NCBI GenBank assembly: GCA_030144725.1
Contig: JASKMD010000021.1
Location: 1,509,768 to 1,573,767, forward strand
Reading direction: 5' to 3'
DNA length: 64,000 bases
DNA from: Haematococcus lacustris
Lineage: Eukaryota; Chlorophyta; Chlorophyceae; Chlamydomonadales; Haematococcaceae
The notes under the pieces: model-generated
Database searches by the model: none
Told to the model about the DNA's origin: nothing
What the model saw: the letters and a program-made list of their open reading frames with translations, nothing else
Part shown: positions 41,357 through 52,690 of the stretch, one piece after another
Numbering within the stretch: position 1 is the first letter of the stretch
Layout of the letters: each line of letters begins with the position of its first letter
Made by a program: the position numbers and the translations under genes

Positions 41357-44300
41357 CTAAGCACGAGCAGCAGGCTGTGTCATCCAATTTTTTGGCTGTT
41401 TTGTGCGAATTGCATAGGTCTTCATGATCTTCTTTAGGAACGTCTTGGTAAGGTCTTCTTGTAGTTGCTCCAAAGGTAGCCAGGTGTTCTCGTGATCAGG
41501 ATGTCCCAACCACTTGACCTGCAGTTGTAACTTGCCTCGCACAAAGCGGTGGTTGCGGATTTCTTGTACTTCAAAGTGTTCCTCGCCATCTATGATTTCT
41601 GGTTCTGGCGGTGGGTTAGGGTTGCGAGTGGGGAACTGTGCTGAACCATCATTGTGCAACTTGATGTGCGAAACATGCACGACCGGGTGCATGGTGCTCC
41701 ATGCAGGTGGGAATTGCAGTTTTAAAGCTACGGGCGTGACTACCTCCAAGACTTTGAAAGGACCATGTAGCCTGGGTGAAAATTTGCGTGTTGCATTCTC
41801 AGCGGTGGCGTTCGCTGGTTGTGTGTGAGCAAAGAAGGAATGAGCCAAGTAGACCATGTCGCCTACTTTGAAAGTGTGATCTCTACGCTTTTTGTTGGCA
41901 TAGGTGGTTTGTCGCTCTTGTGCTTTCACAAGGTGGTGTGTAGCAGATGCAATGTCAGATGCCATGCGCTGGAGGAAAGCTGATGCAGACTCACTGTTAC
42001 CTTGTACCGCGGAAGACGGCACAGTCATCGTCAGTGGTGTATGTGGTTCTTGCCCAGAGTTGAGGCGGAAAGGGCTGTACCCTGTGCTTGCCTGGACAGA
42101 TGCATTGTATGCAAACTCAGCAGCTGTAAGATGCTGGTCCCAATCGTCATGGTGTGGTGATACGTAGTTGCGTAGCATGTCCTCAAGAGTGCGATTAGCA
42201 CGCTCGGTCTGGCCGTCTGTCTGTGGGTGGTTAGCGGTAGACATGTTGAGGTGTGTGCCAGTCAGTTTGAACAGTTCTTGCCAGAAGGTAGAGGTGAAAC
42301 GTGGGTCTCGGTCTGACACAATGACCTTAGGAAGGCCATGCAGCCGGAAAACATGGTCAAAGAAAATGCGAGCCAAAGTTGAAGCTGTGACTGATGTGGT
42401 TGTGGGAATGGCATGGATCATTTTGGTGAATTTGTCCACAAAGACTACAATGGCGTCGTGGCCAGACGTGGTGACAGGCAGCTGGGTGATCAAATCCAGG
42501 CTGACGTGTTCCCAACGATGCTGGGGCACAGGCAGAGACTGCAGTAAGCCAATGGGTCGTTGCGTGTTGGACTTGTTGCGCTGACAGGCAAGACATGTGC
42601 GAACATAGTCATGCACTGATGCAGCCATGCGCGGCCAGAAGTAAAGGCGGGAGAGCCTAGCGTAGGTCTTATCCCTGCCTAAGTGACCTGAGATGGGTAT
42701 ATCATGTGCCTCACACAACAGGTCGGTGCGGAGTGGCCCTACTGGAATATACAGCTTTACGGACCCCCTTCCTGTGTGGTAGAGCAGATTGTCCCTGATG
42801 ATAAACTGGCGTGGTTTGCCAGCGAGTGCAGCCGCGTAGTAGCGCTGGTACTCTGCGTCTGCAGGAGCTGTGTCGCTGATCTGCTGCAGAATTTGCGGGG
42901 CGATTGAGACTCGTGATTCGATGCCCTGGGCGTGGATGCCCTTGCTGAGTGAGTGCAACTCCAATGTTTGGGTATACACCTGATAGTCTGGCCTACGTGA
43001 TAGCGCGTCCGCCACTACGTTGTGCTTGCCAGGGATGTGGTCGATGTGGCAGTTATAGTCTTGCAGGACTTCCATCCATCGTGCCTGCCTCTTACAGTCC
43101 AGGTGTGGCTGTGATTGCAGGTGCTTGTTGGCCCAATTGTCAGTGAGGAGAGTGAATTGAACGCCGAGAAGATAATGCCTCCATACCTTGAGTGCCTCCA
43201 CCACGGATAGCAATTCCTGCTCGTGTGTGGGATAGTTACGCTCTGCTGGTAAAAGCTTCCTTGAGTGGTAAGCTACGACTCGCTCAGCAGGTCCTCTGCC
43301 TTGTGTGAGAACTGCCCCTATGCCAATGCCTGAGGCGTCACAGCGCAGTGTATATGGTTGTGATGGATTTGGCGCAATGAGCACCGGTGCTGTTGTGAGT
43401 GCCTTCTTCAGTGCCTCAAAAGCTGACTGCTGGACTGGCCCCCATGCCACTTTGCCCTGCTTGTCATGCCCATCAGTCTGTGTGAGAGCAGTAATGGGTG
43501 CTGCAATGTCAGAAAAGTTCTTGACAAAGCGACGGTAGAAGTTAGCTAGCCCTAGGAAGCTGCGCACGTCATGCACAGTTTGAGGAGTTGGCCAGCTCTC
43601 GACAGCAGCAACCTTTTTGGGATCGCATGCAATGCCGGTAGATGTAATGATATGCCCTAGAAACTCTGTCTGACTCAAGCCGAACTCACACTTAGATAGC
43701 TTGGCATACAACTTGTGCTGCTGCAGGAGGCTGAGGACCCGCCGCAAGTGTTGTGCATGCTCTTCCTGAGTGCGTGAGAAGATCAAGATGTCATCGAGGT
43801 ACACAATTACACAGTCGTCTAGCTCCTGACGGAAGATGTCATTCATGAGCCGTTGAAATGTTGCAGGTGCATTACACAAACCAAATGGCATGACAGTGAA
43901 CTCAAAGTGGCCATAGCGAGTGCGGAATGCCGTCTTTGGTATATCCTCAGGGGCAATGCGGATCTGGTGGTACCCCTGGCGCAGGTCTATCTTGCTGAAA
44001 ATTGTGGCTCCATGCAACCTATCCAGCAGATTGTCAACACGTGGAAGTGGGTATTTGTTTTTGATGGTAATGCGGTTGAGTGGCCTGTAATCAATGCACA
44101 TGCGGAAAGTGCCATCCTTCTTGCGCACGAACAGCACGCCAGAGGCATAAGGTGATGTGCTTGGTCTGATGAAGCCTTTCTCTTGCATCTCTGTAATCTG
44201 CCTTTTCAGTTCAGCAAGCTCACAGGTAGACATAGCATAGGTAGATCGAACAGGAGGTCTCTTGTTTGGTTCAAGGTCGATGCGGTGGTCCACTGCTCGT

Positions 44301-44990
44301 TCTGGCGGCAGGCCAGCTGGCAGGTCCTCAGGGAAGACAGGCGCAAAGTCCTTCAACACTGGTGTGCAGTCCATAACTTGATGCGTCTCAACTGATGATT
44401 CAGTTGGTGTAGCTGGTGTGATGGATACCATGAACATGGGCTGTTTTTCACGAACCGCTGCGCGTAAGCCGGCTGTGCTGATTGTGAAGCGATCGAGGTC
44501 AGGTTTATTCGCATGATGGAAAGTCATGATGTTTTGCTTCCAGTCAATGCGTGGGTTGATCTCTGCTAGCCAGGGCTTGCCTAGGATTATGTCGAACCCA
44601 TGCAGCCTTGTGCAATGCAATGTTTGCTGTCCTTTGTGGCTGCCTAGGCGAAAGCGAGCCTCGGGTATCATTGCTGTGCTCTCTTGTTGATGGCCATCAG
44701 CAAGGCGGATGTGGTCAGGATTGTGTTTTTCCGCTGTTTGCAAGTCATGTCGCATGCAGAACTCGCTGTCGATGAATGACGCGGTTGTTCCTCCGTCTAC
44801 TAGGATACGCACCTTGTGCCCCTTGTAGCTGCCTAAGAATACAAGCAGCGCGGAGTCGGTCTCATCGCCTGGATGCGTGGTGGTGAGCTTTGTTATGCGG
44901 AAACGCGGCTCTACTGCTGGTGGGGATACTTCGTGCTTTTGAGGTTCGTTGCTAGACTCCTCGCGGCAGGGTACTGCCGCGGCAGCTATT
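41357..44990 (-). CDS. Gypsy pol: protease, RT, RNase H, integrase, chromodomain
   Basis: About 1,210 codons in the -1 frame of gag; the pol frame is open back to the A8 run at 44988. Domains: retropepsin ([15 protein letters not shown], about 44810, with DGG in place of DSG or DTG); RT ([46 protein letters not shown] at about 43793-43804); RNase H ([14 protein letters not shown]); HHCC integrase finger ([12 protein letters not shown] ... CLACQRNK); DDE core ([35 protein letters not shown]); C-terminal chromodomain ([36 protein letters not shown]), which targets integration to modified chromatin. Stop at 41357, 86 bp inside the 3' LTR boundary. Confidence 0.94.
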
Positions 44991-45001
44991 TTTTTTCCAT
45001 G
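44986..45001 (-). promoter_or_regulatory. Probable -1 ribosomal frameshift site between gag and pol
   Basis: The gag end reads ATG GAA AAA AAA TAG on the minus strand. Slipping back one base on A AAA AAA gives ATA GCT GCC GCG GCA GTA and continues open into protease. This is the classic slippery-heptamer layout for expressing gag-pol; a downstream GC-rich stretch (GCTGCCGCGGCAGTACCCTG) contains the self-complementary CTGCCGCGGCAG and could form the stimulatory hairpin. Confidence 0.6.
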
Positions 45002-45894
45002 AGGGGTCGACGTTTAGGGTGCTTGCAGTCGCTGATGACGTGCCCGTGCTCTCGGCAGAAGGTGCACCGGTTGGTTTTGTTGTACTGCTCTTTTTCCTCC
45101 GGAGTTAGCCTTCTGTACTTGTCCCTGTCGTCGGAACGAGTCTCAGCTGTGGAGCTGGATGCATTGCTGGGTGTGTGTGGTTTGCTCGCGAAATGACGAC
45201 CTCGCGGTGGTGCAGTCTTGAACAGGGCGCCGAGCTGCATTGGCGTCGCTGTGGAGACTCCTGCGTCCCTATATGCCGAGTCGTGCGCTACTGCTATGTT
45301 CACAGCCTTGTCGAAGCTGTCAGGGAGCTGGACGTCTACCATGGCGCGGAGTGCAGGGTGCAGGCCTCGCCTAAAGCGGTCTAGCTGTTCATCGTCAGTG
45401 ATGTTAGGGATTTGTAGGAATAGGCCTCTCAGCTGTGTGGCAAATGACAAGGCAGTTTGGTTGTGCTTCTGCTTGGCATCATGTAACATGTCTCGTGCCT
45501 TGGCTGCCTCGGACTTAGACCTAAAGGCTACCTTCAGCCCTGACTTGAAGCTCTCCCATGTCAGGGTTGTGTCGGCTCGCGCTGAGCGGTACCACGCTTG
45601 AGCCAGGCCAGTCAGTCTTACAGAGGCTGAAACTATCTTCTGCGCATCACTCAGGTTAGGGAACAAAGAGTACACATCCTCAACCTGGAACAAGAAACTG
45701 TTTACGTCTCCCTTGCCATCATACTCCTTAATCTCTGCTAGCTTGATGATACCAGCAGGTTGTGCACTACGTCCTCCTACAGATGTTGCCAAAGCATTGT
45801 TGCTAGCTACCAAATGAGTCATCTCCACCCCAACAGCATTCAGAGTTTGTAGCAACGTGGTTATTGCTGTGTGTGGGCCGTGCTCGGTCTCCAT
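44986..45894 (-). CDS. Gypsy gag with CCHC knuckle
   Basis: 302 residues: METEHGPHT start, retrotransposon gag domain ([44 protein letters not shown]) and a C-terminal knuckle [14 protein letters not shown] before MEKK-stop. The ATG follows the stop of an upstream in-frame ORF by four codons, suggesting reinitiation or readthrough. It forms the particle shell and binds element RNA. Confidence 0.9.
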   Translation of the reverse strand: METEHGPHTAITTLLQTLNAVGVEMTHLVASNNALATSVGGRSAQPAGIIKLAEIKEYDGKGDVNSFLFQVEDVYSLFPNLSDAQKIVSASVRLTGLAQAWYRSARADTTLTWESFKSGLKVAFRSKSEAAKARDMLHDAKQKHNQTALSFATQLRGLFLQIPNITDDEQLDRFRRGLHPALRAMVDVQLPDSFDKAVNIAVAHDSAYRDAGVSTATPMQLGALFKTAPPRGRHFASKPHTPSNASSSTAETRSDDRDKYRRLTPEEKEQYNKTNRCTFCREHGHVISDCKHPKRRPLMEKK

Positions 45895-45906
45895 GGTATG
45901 GGATGC

Positions 45907-46614
45907 TTACTCTTGTGCTTGTGGGGTCACCCTAGCTGCCTTAGCTGCTGTGCGGCGCAGAAAACCACGTGAGTTGTGGCTTAGTGGTGGCTGCGGCTGG
46001 GGCTCAGGTGCTGGCAGACTCAACCGTGGTGGGTAGTATTCCACGGGTGGTGCTGGCAGAAAATATCGCGGAGCCTCCGCTTGCACTGCGGGTGGTGCAA
46101 AGTGGACTGCCGGGAAAGGCGTAGTGAAATGCACAGGCGGATGTGGGCTCTGCTGGTAAGGCAGGAATGTGACAGGCTGTTGCACTGGCTGCGGAGCCGG
46201 AGTTGTGTGTTGCTGTAACAGAGCGAACAACCTATCTACCTCTTGCTGCAGGTGCAGGTTCACTGCGTGCAAGTGCTTCGCCGCAGCTTTGTTTTTCACA
46301 CACTCTGCACACGTCACTACAGGTGCACTTGCCGTGCGCGGGCGGTGGTGGGGCTGCTGGTGGTCTCGCGTAGCAATTCGCGGAGCTGCCTGTACTGCCT
46401 CCGGGGGGTCCGGGATGCGCTCGCGTGGAGGGCGGTTGATGGGTCTCTCCAAGACGGGGACTCCACTCGCAACAGGCTGTGGGATAGGCTGCTCGTCGTT
46501 CAGCAGCTGCTCGACCGTCAGCGACGCGTCGGGATGTGGAACGACGGCTCTGGCAGCGTTCACTGCACAGGGATGAACGAAACGGGGAAACCAAATGTAA
46601 TAGGATGCTTGCAC
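45907..46614 (-). CDS. Gypsy upstream ORF, Pro-rich with CxxC and coiled coil
   Basis: 235 codons in frame with gag and separated from it by one TAA. The listed Met lies in the last 19 bp of the 5' LTR, so translation would start within the transcript leader. It has a Pro/Gln-rich C-terminal part, VTCAECVKNKAAAKHLHAVN followed by a short leucine-rich helix (LQQEVDRLFALLQQ). No family recognised; probably an N-terminal extension of gag made by readthrough in reverse order, or an accessory protein. Confidence 0.6.
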   Translation of the reverse strand: MQASYYIWFPRFVHPCAVNAARAVVPHPDASLTVEQLLNDEQPIPQPVASGVPVLERPINRPPRERIPDPPEAVQAAPRIATRDHQQPHHRPRTASAPVVTCAECVKNKAAAKHLHAVNLHLQQEVDRLFALLQQHTTPAPQPVQQPVTFLPYQQSPHPPVHFTTPFPAVHFAPPAVQAEAPRYFLPAPPVEYYPPRLSLPAPEPQPQPPLSHNSRGFLRRTAAKAARVTPQAQE

Positions 46615-46961
46615 ATTTCAGGATGCATGGCTGAGAGCTATTTAATTTGCATTTCCGACTAGGCTGGGCAGTAGTGTTCTGCAGCTGCTGCTGCTACTGA
46701 AGCAGATCACATACTCTTGGATTAGCTTGAGCGAAGGCGTGAAGTCCTCCGGACTGACGACAAGCGATTCGGGCAGAGTTGGTCTCGGAACTTTGCTTAC
46801 AGAACTATGCCAGGGTCAGCTTAAGAAGACACCTCTCACTCCCTCTCATCCCATCACTTCAACCTGACAGTCCGGTGATAGCTATCCCGGTACATCACCG
46901 CATGCTCATGCAAAACGAAAAATACTACCGTTCATCCTGCATTCGAAATAGCACTGTTTCA
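46596..46961 (-). repeat. Gypsy 5' LTR
   Basis: 366-bp LTR; internal DNA on the minus strand begins TTTGGTTTCCCCGTTTC, the expected primer-binding position (TGG-like). Confidence 0.95.
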
Positions 46962-46966
46962 GGAAT

Positions 46967-47270
46967 GATCCTATCATGTCACGCTCGACCCACGCAGGGC
47001 CGGTCACCGCCCCCAAGGGGTCCTGTCCTGTTGCCACTGTCGTGTCGGCCACGTTTATGAGTCGGTCCCAAAAGGTTGCAACATTTCCCGGGAGAAGCAC
47101 AATCAAGCAAGCAAACACAAACACCGTAGCCGTCTTCACCATCGTCCTGTACCGCCGACCTTGGACGTTGACCAACTTCACTATGCTCTTTCGACTCGTC
47201 GCGTTGCGCCGAGCACGATGTAGCTAGTGGCTTGGGGAGACCTGTAAGCACGCAGTCTTTACTGAGAAAG
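46967..47270. other. Intergenic host flank of the gypsy insertion
   Basis: Short frames are open on both strands but no motif is recognised. Confidence 0.3.
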
Positions 47271-47430
47271 TGCAGAAGTTTTACTGTAACCGCTGCCTAA
47301 CCGCGATTTTACTGAAAAAGTGCTGACGTATATACTGTAACCGCCTCCTAACCGCGATTTTACTGAAAAAGTGCTGGAGTTTTACTGCGTAACCGCTGCG
47401 TAACCGCAATTTTACTGAAAAAGAGCAGAG
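47270..47430. repeat. Tandem repeat of GTAACCGC/TTTTACTGAAAAAGTGC units
   Basis: Three diverged units of about 55 bp, TTTTACTGTAACCGCTGCCTAACCGCGA plus TTTTACTGAAAAAGTGC. A related single unit is next to the LINE 3' end (22664-22692), and GAAAAAGTGC words recur at 50970-51120. Confidence 0.8.
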
Positions 47431-47506
47431 GCCGTCGACAAAGCTAGGCGTCGCAGACGCTTTGATGCTGCGCGCTTATCTTGTACACGTACTAGGCTGG
47501 AGCCAA

Positions 47507-47694
47507 CCCGTAATGTAAAGGGATACTGTATAATGTCTCGGCCCGCGCTGTTCACGTTCAAATAACAACCTCGGCCTCGTCTCAAGCCGCGTAAACGACT
47601 CGGCTACGCCTCGTCGTTTACTGCAACTTTCGACGAGGTCTCGGTCGTTATTTTCCCGTAACAGCTTGGCCTCCGACATTATACTATACGTAAT
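47507..47694 (+). repeat. 188-bp repeat, copy 1
   Basis: Starts CCCGTAATGTAAAGGGATA and ends CGACATTATACTATACGTAA, with internal GCGTAAACGACTCGGC and TTTTCCCGTAACAGC. Same orientation as copy 2. Confidence 0.85.
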
Positions 47695-47825
47695 TGTTGA
47701 TTTATACGGATATGTTGACCAGACTCGGGCACTTACAGCAAGCACAACAATTACAAAAAATGTCGGCAGGCAAGGTTTTCGCTTAAGCTAGTCCTCTACA
47801 GCCTGCAAATGTAATAAAAGGAACC

Positions 47826-50800
47826 CTAGATAGCGGCAGCAGCTGCCAGAAGCTTCATCTTCAGAGCCTTGCCAGCTGCTTCGTGGGCGTGGAAGTCATG
47901 CAGGCGTTGCGCTGCTTGCGGATCAACCCATGGTGCATTGGGGATGCACGGCCAGGGAGCAGCAAGGGGATGAGCAGGCATGATGCTGGGTGTCGCATAA
48001 GGGTTCAAAGGCTGCCAGTAGCCATAGCCCGGAGGTGCAGCAACATGCTGCCCGCTGGCCACGCCGCCCTGTTGGGCAGACCCGGGCTGCCAAGGGTGGG
48101 CAGGGTGGCTGCTTGCATGCCAGCTGCTAGAGGGGGCACCGCCGCCGGGCCAGCTGCCAGGGGCACCGCCGCCGGGCCAGTTGCTAGAAGGGGCACCGCC
48201 GCCAGGCCAGCTGCCAGGGGCACCGCCGCCGGGCCAGCTGCTAGAAGGGGCACCGCCGCCAGGCCAGCTGCCAGGGGCACCGCCGCCGGGCCAGCTGCTG
48301 GAGGGGGCACCGCCGCCAGGCCAGCTGCCAGGGGCACCGCCGCCGGGCCAGCTGCCGGGGACACCGCCGCCAAAGGCACCACCAACAGGCCAGATGCTTG
48401 AAGGACCGCCGCCAGGGAAGCTGTTGACCGGAGGTGCGGACTCTGGTCGAGGGGTAGGCATTGCCGCTGCAGGGTGGCAACTAGGTGCGGGGCTGGGGGG
48501 GGGGGGGCCATCCAGCCATTAGCAGCTGCCAGTTCTTGCCAGCTGGGCATTCTAGCTGGGGTGACAGGCGGTGGGGAGGTGGTAGGTGGCGTGGGGAGGG
48601 AGGTGGCCGCGGAAGGGCCGCTGCAGCTGGACGGCGGCTCTGGCACAATGACGGTGGGCTCTGGCAAGGATGTCAAAGAGGCCAAGCTGGGTGTGGTGCG
48701 GAGCGCGGCCGCCACCATGGGAGCGTTGATGGCGTTGCTAAGCTTCTGCCGGGCCTCCTTGTCGGCATGAAGGTACACAGCGACGCTGTCAGGGTGTTTC
48801 CACCCTCCCTCCCTCTGCACAAGGGGAAGGGGAGCGCCAGATGCTAGGGCAGCCGTGGCGGCAGAGCGCTTGCCGCCGTGGAGAGTGGAGTTGGGGAACA
48901 TAGTCTTCCAGTGTTGCCGCACAGAGCTGATGCCCACAGCCTGGCTGCCATACCACACCCCAGACTCCTTGTTGGCTGATGGCAAGGGCTTGAGCAACAG
49001 ACGCTGGTGCTGGGGGTCAGTCTTCGGGTGCTTGGAAAGCAGCAGGTCCAGGGCTGCGACATTGCAGATCTTGGCCTTCTCGTAATTGTCCAGCCCAACA
49101 GGCAGCGATGAGTGGCCCCGTATCATCTTCTGTGGCGGCTCACGGCCCAGGTCAGCCAAGCCACCCTGCCAGTTCTTGCATGCAACGTCCTTGATCTTGA
49201 AGGCATCCACATCACACTCAGATCCTACACATGCCACATGCATGCACAATAGGGATTACTTGCATCACTCATATCAGCCATGACACATGACATGGAGCAG
49301 CAGATGTAGATGATGCATGCATGGCTGCCACACAATCTCACCTGGGTAGATGCGCACAAGGTGATGGAGCTCGAGGTTGACCAACTCGTCACCACGGAGG
49401 AAAGCACTGGTAGTCAGGGCATATATGACGCGGTTTTGCAGGCCCCTGGGATTCCCCGGCTCCATGTGTGGGGCTGCCTTCACAAGGTCGTCCTCAGTGA
49501 CAATGCCTGCCCGTTTGCGCGTGTGGGTAACCTGCAAGCACAAACCATTGGAAGCCATGTTTGTCCATTCTATGTCAGGTTGCGTGCTTGGCTGCTACAC
49601 GTCTTGATGACCTCACCTCTCCCGCCTTGAAGGCATTCTTGTCATGGCCATCAATGACCTTCCACAGCAGTGCAAAGCGCCCAGTGAAATCCAGAAGATC
49701 ATCAGGCTTCATGACTGGCGCCATGTCGTTCAGCGCAGTCCGGACAGCACGGTGCTCCTCACGCAGAATCCGTGCAAAGGATGACATACGCTGACGCAGA
49801 GAATCTGCACTGCACTTGCCCCCATCATAGGCTTTGCGATAGCCTGCAGCAACGCACACACGGCAGAGCTATGGGCTTTGCTTGGCTGCTGTAGTGGCTG
49901 TTGCTGTGCTGACTGATGCTTCAGGTGATGTCAATATGAGGATATCAAAACTCACCGATGGCCAGAGTGCACAGCACCATGCATAGGAGCTTGGGGTCGT
50001 TCATGTAGCAATTGTAGAGATGGCTGCACCGCTTCTCAAAAGAATCAGGCCGAGTGCGGAAGAACAACCTCAATGCACCCAGTGCCTCTGGTTTGGCTTG
50101 TTCACCACCTGAAGTATGAGGGTTGCAAAGCTGGGCATAGCAATGCAGGGCATGACAAGGCAGGCCAATGAGGAACATGAGGGCTTACCGGGGAATTTAC
50201 CACTGTCCAGAACAGACTCCAACATGTTGTAGCTGGTGTTCAGCTGAGACTTATTCTTGATCATGGTTGCCGGTGCTGCCTTGCTGCGGATTGCAAGGTC
50301 CACAATGTCCGGGTCTTTTAGAAACCTCCCAAGGACCTGCTCAGTGTCCTCGTTTGCAACATGCTCCGTTTGCTGCTCGGCAGTCGCTGCGGGGCGGTGC
50401 AACACAATGGTTACGGTCCACGATAAGACAGTTGCGAGGGACGACGATAAGATAGTTGCAAGGCAACCTTGGACTCACCTGCTTTGCCAGAAAGGCGACC
50501 AGAGCGCCGAGGCTCCGTTGCCACATCTGCAATGGCCGGTTTGGGCGGCGCAGCCACGCGATCTGCATCAGCCAAGCGAGCTCCTGCGACAGCTGCAACG
50601 GCGGTGTTAGGCTGCCCAGCCACTTTGTTCTCCGGGGACCCTGTTGCGCAACAGACGTGGTGTTATTAGTCAAATGATGCAAGTCAAAAAGAGGTCAACG
50701 CTAAGGTCCGTCAACGCGTCTCACCGTCAAGCCTCGTAGCTGCCAAACGTGCTGTTGCGACCTCTAGCGGAGGTGGAAGAAGGTTATATGTTGGTATCTC

Positions 50801-50878
50801 GAAGTCGTTATCACTGCCGCACTGGTCGTCGTCGTCGCCAATGCTGCCGCTGCTGACGGTGTAGGTGCTGTCGGGCAT
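47826..50878 (-). CDS. Tyrosine recombinase (Crypton-like), seven exons, frameshift in last exon
   Basis: Exons (minus): 50878-50725, 50640-50479, 50386-50189, 50108-49956, 49843-49617, 49531-49342, 49224-47826; all introns GT-AG with consistent phases. N terminus: acidic MPDSTYTV, AT-hook-like RRSGRLSGK, then helical core-binding sequence. Catalytic box I Arg in AFLRGDEL (exon 6). Box II is TLHGGKRSAAT, with Lys where HxxR normally has Arg. Next come GGWKHPDS and nucleophile Tyr in VAVYLHADKEA. It should cut and rejoin DNA through a 3'-phosphotyrosine. A run of 13 C (48495-48508) puts the C-terminal Gly/Pro/Trp minisatellite region (GGGAPGSWP repeats, 48130-48380) and the final PQAAQRLHDFHAHEAAGKA one base out of frame; slippage or a sequencing error is likely. 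Confidence 0.75.
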
Positions 50879-50939
50879 TTTAGCTGTTGGGCAGGCTGGT
50901 ATGGGTGAGGCTTCGGCTGGAAGTTTGTCCTAGAGTAAA

Positions 50940-51125
50940 GAGTGAAGAGGGGGTGACTTGCAAACAATTACAGGAAAAGTGCACGACTTGCACACATTCA
51001 CTGAAAAAGTGCACGACTTGCACACATTTACGGGAAAAGTGCAGACATTTACAGAAAAAGTGCACGACTTGCACACATTTACGGGGAAAGCGCAGACATT
51101 TACAGCAAAAGTGCACAACCACCAA
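50940..51125. repeat. GTGCACGACTTGCACACATT tandem repeat
   Basis: About five units of AAAAGTGCACGACTTGCACACATTTAC with insertions of GCAGACATTTAC; lies just 5' of the recombinase gene, where a promoter would be. TGCACGACTTGCACA is itself partly palindromic. Confidence 0.8.
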
Positions 51126-51212
51126 GAAAGAGCGTGCTTTGCGCACTTGTTCTGCTGTCGTCTCCGACGCGGGGAGCACAGCCGCAATAGCAGCGAGGCT
51201 CCAAATCGTGTG

Positions 51213-51400
51213 CCCGTAATGTAAAGGGATATCGCATAATGTCTCGGCCAGCGCTGTTCACGTCCAAATAACAGTCTCGGCCAGGTCTCAAGCTGCGTAA
51301 ACGTCTCGGCTACGCCTCGACGTTTACTGCAACTTTCGACCCAGCCTCGACCGTTATTTTCCCGTAACAGCTCGGCCTCCGACATTATACTATACGTAAA
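51213..51400 (+). repeat. 188-bp repeat, copy 2
   Basis: Matches 47507-47694 in the same orientation, with substitutions such as GGGATATCGCATAATG for GGGATACTGTATAATG. Confidence 0.85.
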
Positions 51401-51408
51401 TGGTCTCT

Positions 51409-51803
51409 CGAGGTACCTCGAGGTACCTACAGTACTGTAGATGTCTACAGTACTGAAGATGTCTACAGTACTGTAGATGTCTATAGTACTGTAGATGTCT
51501 ACAGTACTGTAGGGTGTCTACAGTACTGTAGATGTCTACAGTACTGTAGGTACCTACAGTACTGTAAATGGTCTCTCGAGGTACCTCGAGGTACCTACAG
51601 TACTGTAGATGTCTACAGTACTGTAGATGTCTACAGTACTGTAGATGTCTACAGTACTGTAGGTACCTACAGTACTGTAAGTGGTCTCTCGAGGTACCCC
51701 GACAGTACTGTAGGCACCCACAGTACTGTAGGGGTCTACAGTACTGTTCGTGTACTCGCGAGGTACCCCGACAGTACTGTAGACACCTACAGTACTGTAG
51801 CAA
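51409..51803. repeat. CTACAGTACTGTAG palindrome array with TCTCGAGGTACC leads
   Basis: About 17 palindromes. Three sub-blocks each start with GGTCTCTCGAGGTACCTCGAGG or GGTACCCCGA. It abuts the end of the 188-bp repeat. The spacer is ATGT on the left side and ACACC near the right end, so orientation changes within the array. Confidence 0.9.
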
Positions 51804-52690
51804 GGCCGTATCTCACCAACCGCGCAAAATCACGAATTTTAGTTTCGACCCCCAATCTTACAATGCCTTCATTTGACTATGTACTAAGTCCGAGGCTCCG
51901 AATCTCAAAAATGCTGTTACTAATTTGCCTGAGTGTAATAGCTAGGGCGCATAAACAAGACAAATACGTAGCAGCAAAAACCAGCAAATCGATCTCAAAA
52001 ACAGCACTGCAGATTTGCATGCCGGCACCCCATCACGCACGCCGACCTACCGACTAGTGACCGCTCTACCGTCAGGGTGCAAGGAGTCACTGGTCAAGGA
52101 TACCGCGGAAGGGGACAAGGTTGACTTTAGCCCGTCCCTCGCAGGCCAAGCTGCGGAGCTGCACGCCGCAGCGGGGCGTCGCGGCTTCACCTCTTGGAGT
52201 TCAGTATACGCGACATAACGTGACGGTACATTTTTCGAGCCATTATCAGACCTTGTGGGACATGACTTGCGGCAAGGAAATGAAGGATTGAGAAGTGTTG
52301 GGCTGCTTGCATATCACTGGCTGCTGCTGGATTACTACTGAAAAGTATACATTGTTGCAAATGTTTGATAACTTCACTTTACGTCAGGCGCCCCCAACAT
52401 TCAAAAAATGGCAGTAAACCGACCCCTGGTAGTAGAACGGCTGTAACTCTGCACTCGCTGCGCCAAATTTAATGCTAGCTGGCTCAGTATGTAGCCAACC
52501 CAGCCAGCTACCTTTCACCCATCCAGAATAAACATACACCGAGTAGGCCGTGCACAACAAAGCATCAAAGTTAGTGATTTAAATTTTGGCCGTTGCGGGG
52601 CATGCCGTCATCGCTGCGACCGCCTTCGTCGCTTAGGCTGCTCTACATGCGCATGCGCGTCGGCAGCAGCAGTCGGATCGGAAAGCGGTT
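51804..52690. other. Unassigned stretch
   Basis: AT-richer than average, with short frames only. No motif recognised. Confidence 0.3.

Larger units (their letters stand above)
40906..46961 (-). mobile_element. Complete Ty3/gypsy chromovirus
   Basis: 366-bp LTRs (40906-41271 and 46596-46961), TG...CA ended and without any difference that I could see, are flanked by the target duplicate GGAAT (40901-40905 and 46962-46966). The order gag, protease, RT, RNase H, integrase, chromodomain on the minus strand is that of chromoviruses. A purine tract (GTGGGGGAGAG, minus strand, 41272-41283) precedes the 3' LTR. Matching LTRs and open frames indicate a recent, possibly active insertion. Confidence 0.96.
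47507..51400 (-). mobile_element. Putative Crypton-like tyrosine recombinase element with direct terminal repeats
   Basis: Two copies of a 188-bp sequence in the same orientation (47507-47694 and 51213-51400), about 90 percent identical by eye, enclose a single tyrosine-recombinase gene and two tandem-repeat blocks. No reverse transcriptase is present, which separates it from DIRS/Ngaro elements and points to a Crypton. Each 188-bp copy itself has inverted ends (ATAATGTCTCGG against CCGACATTAT), so they might instead be two MITEs that happen to flank the gene. Confidence 0.45.
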
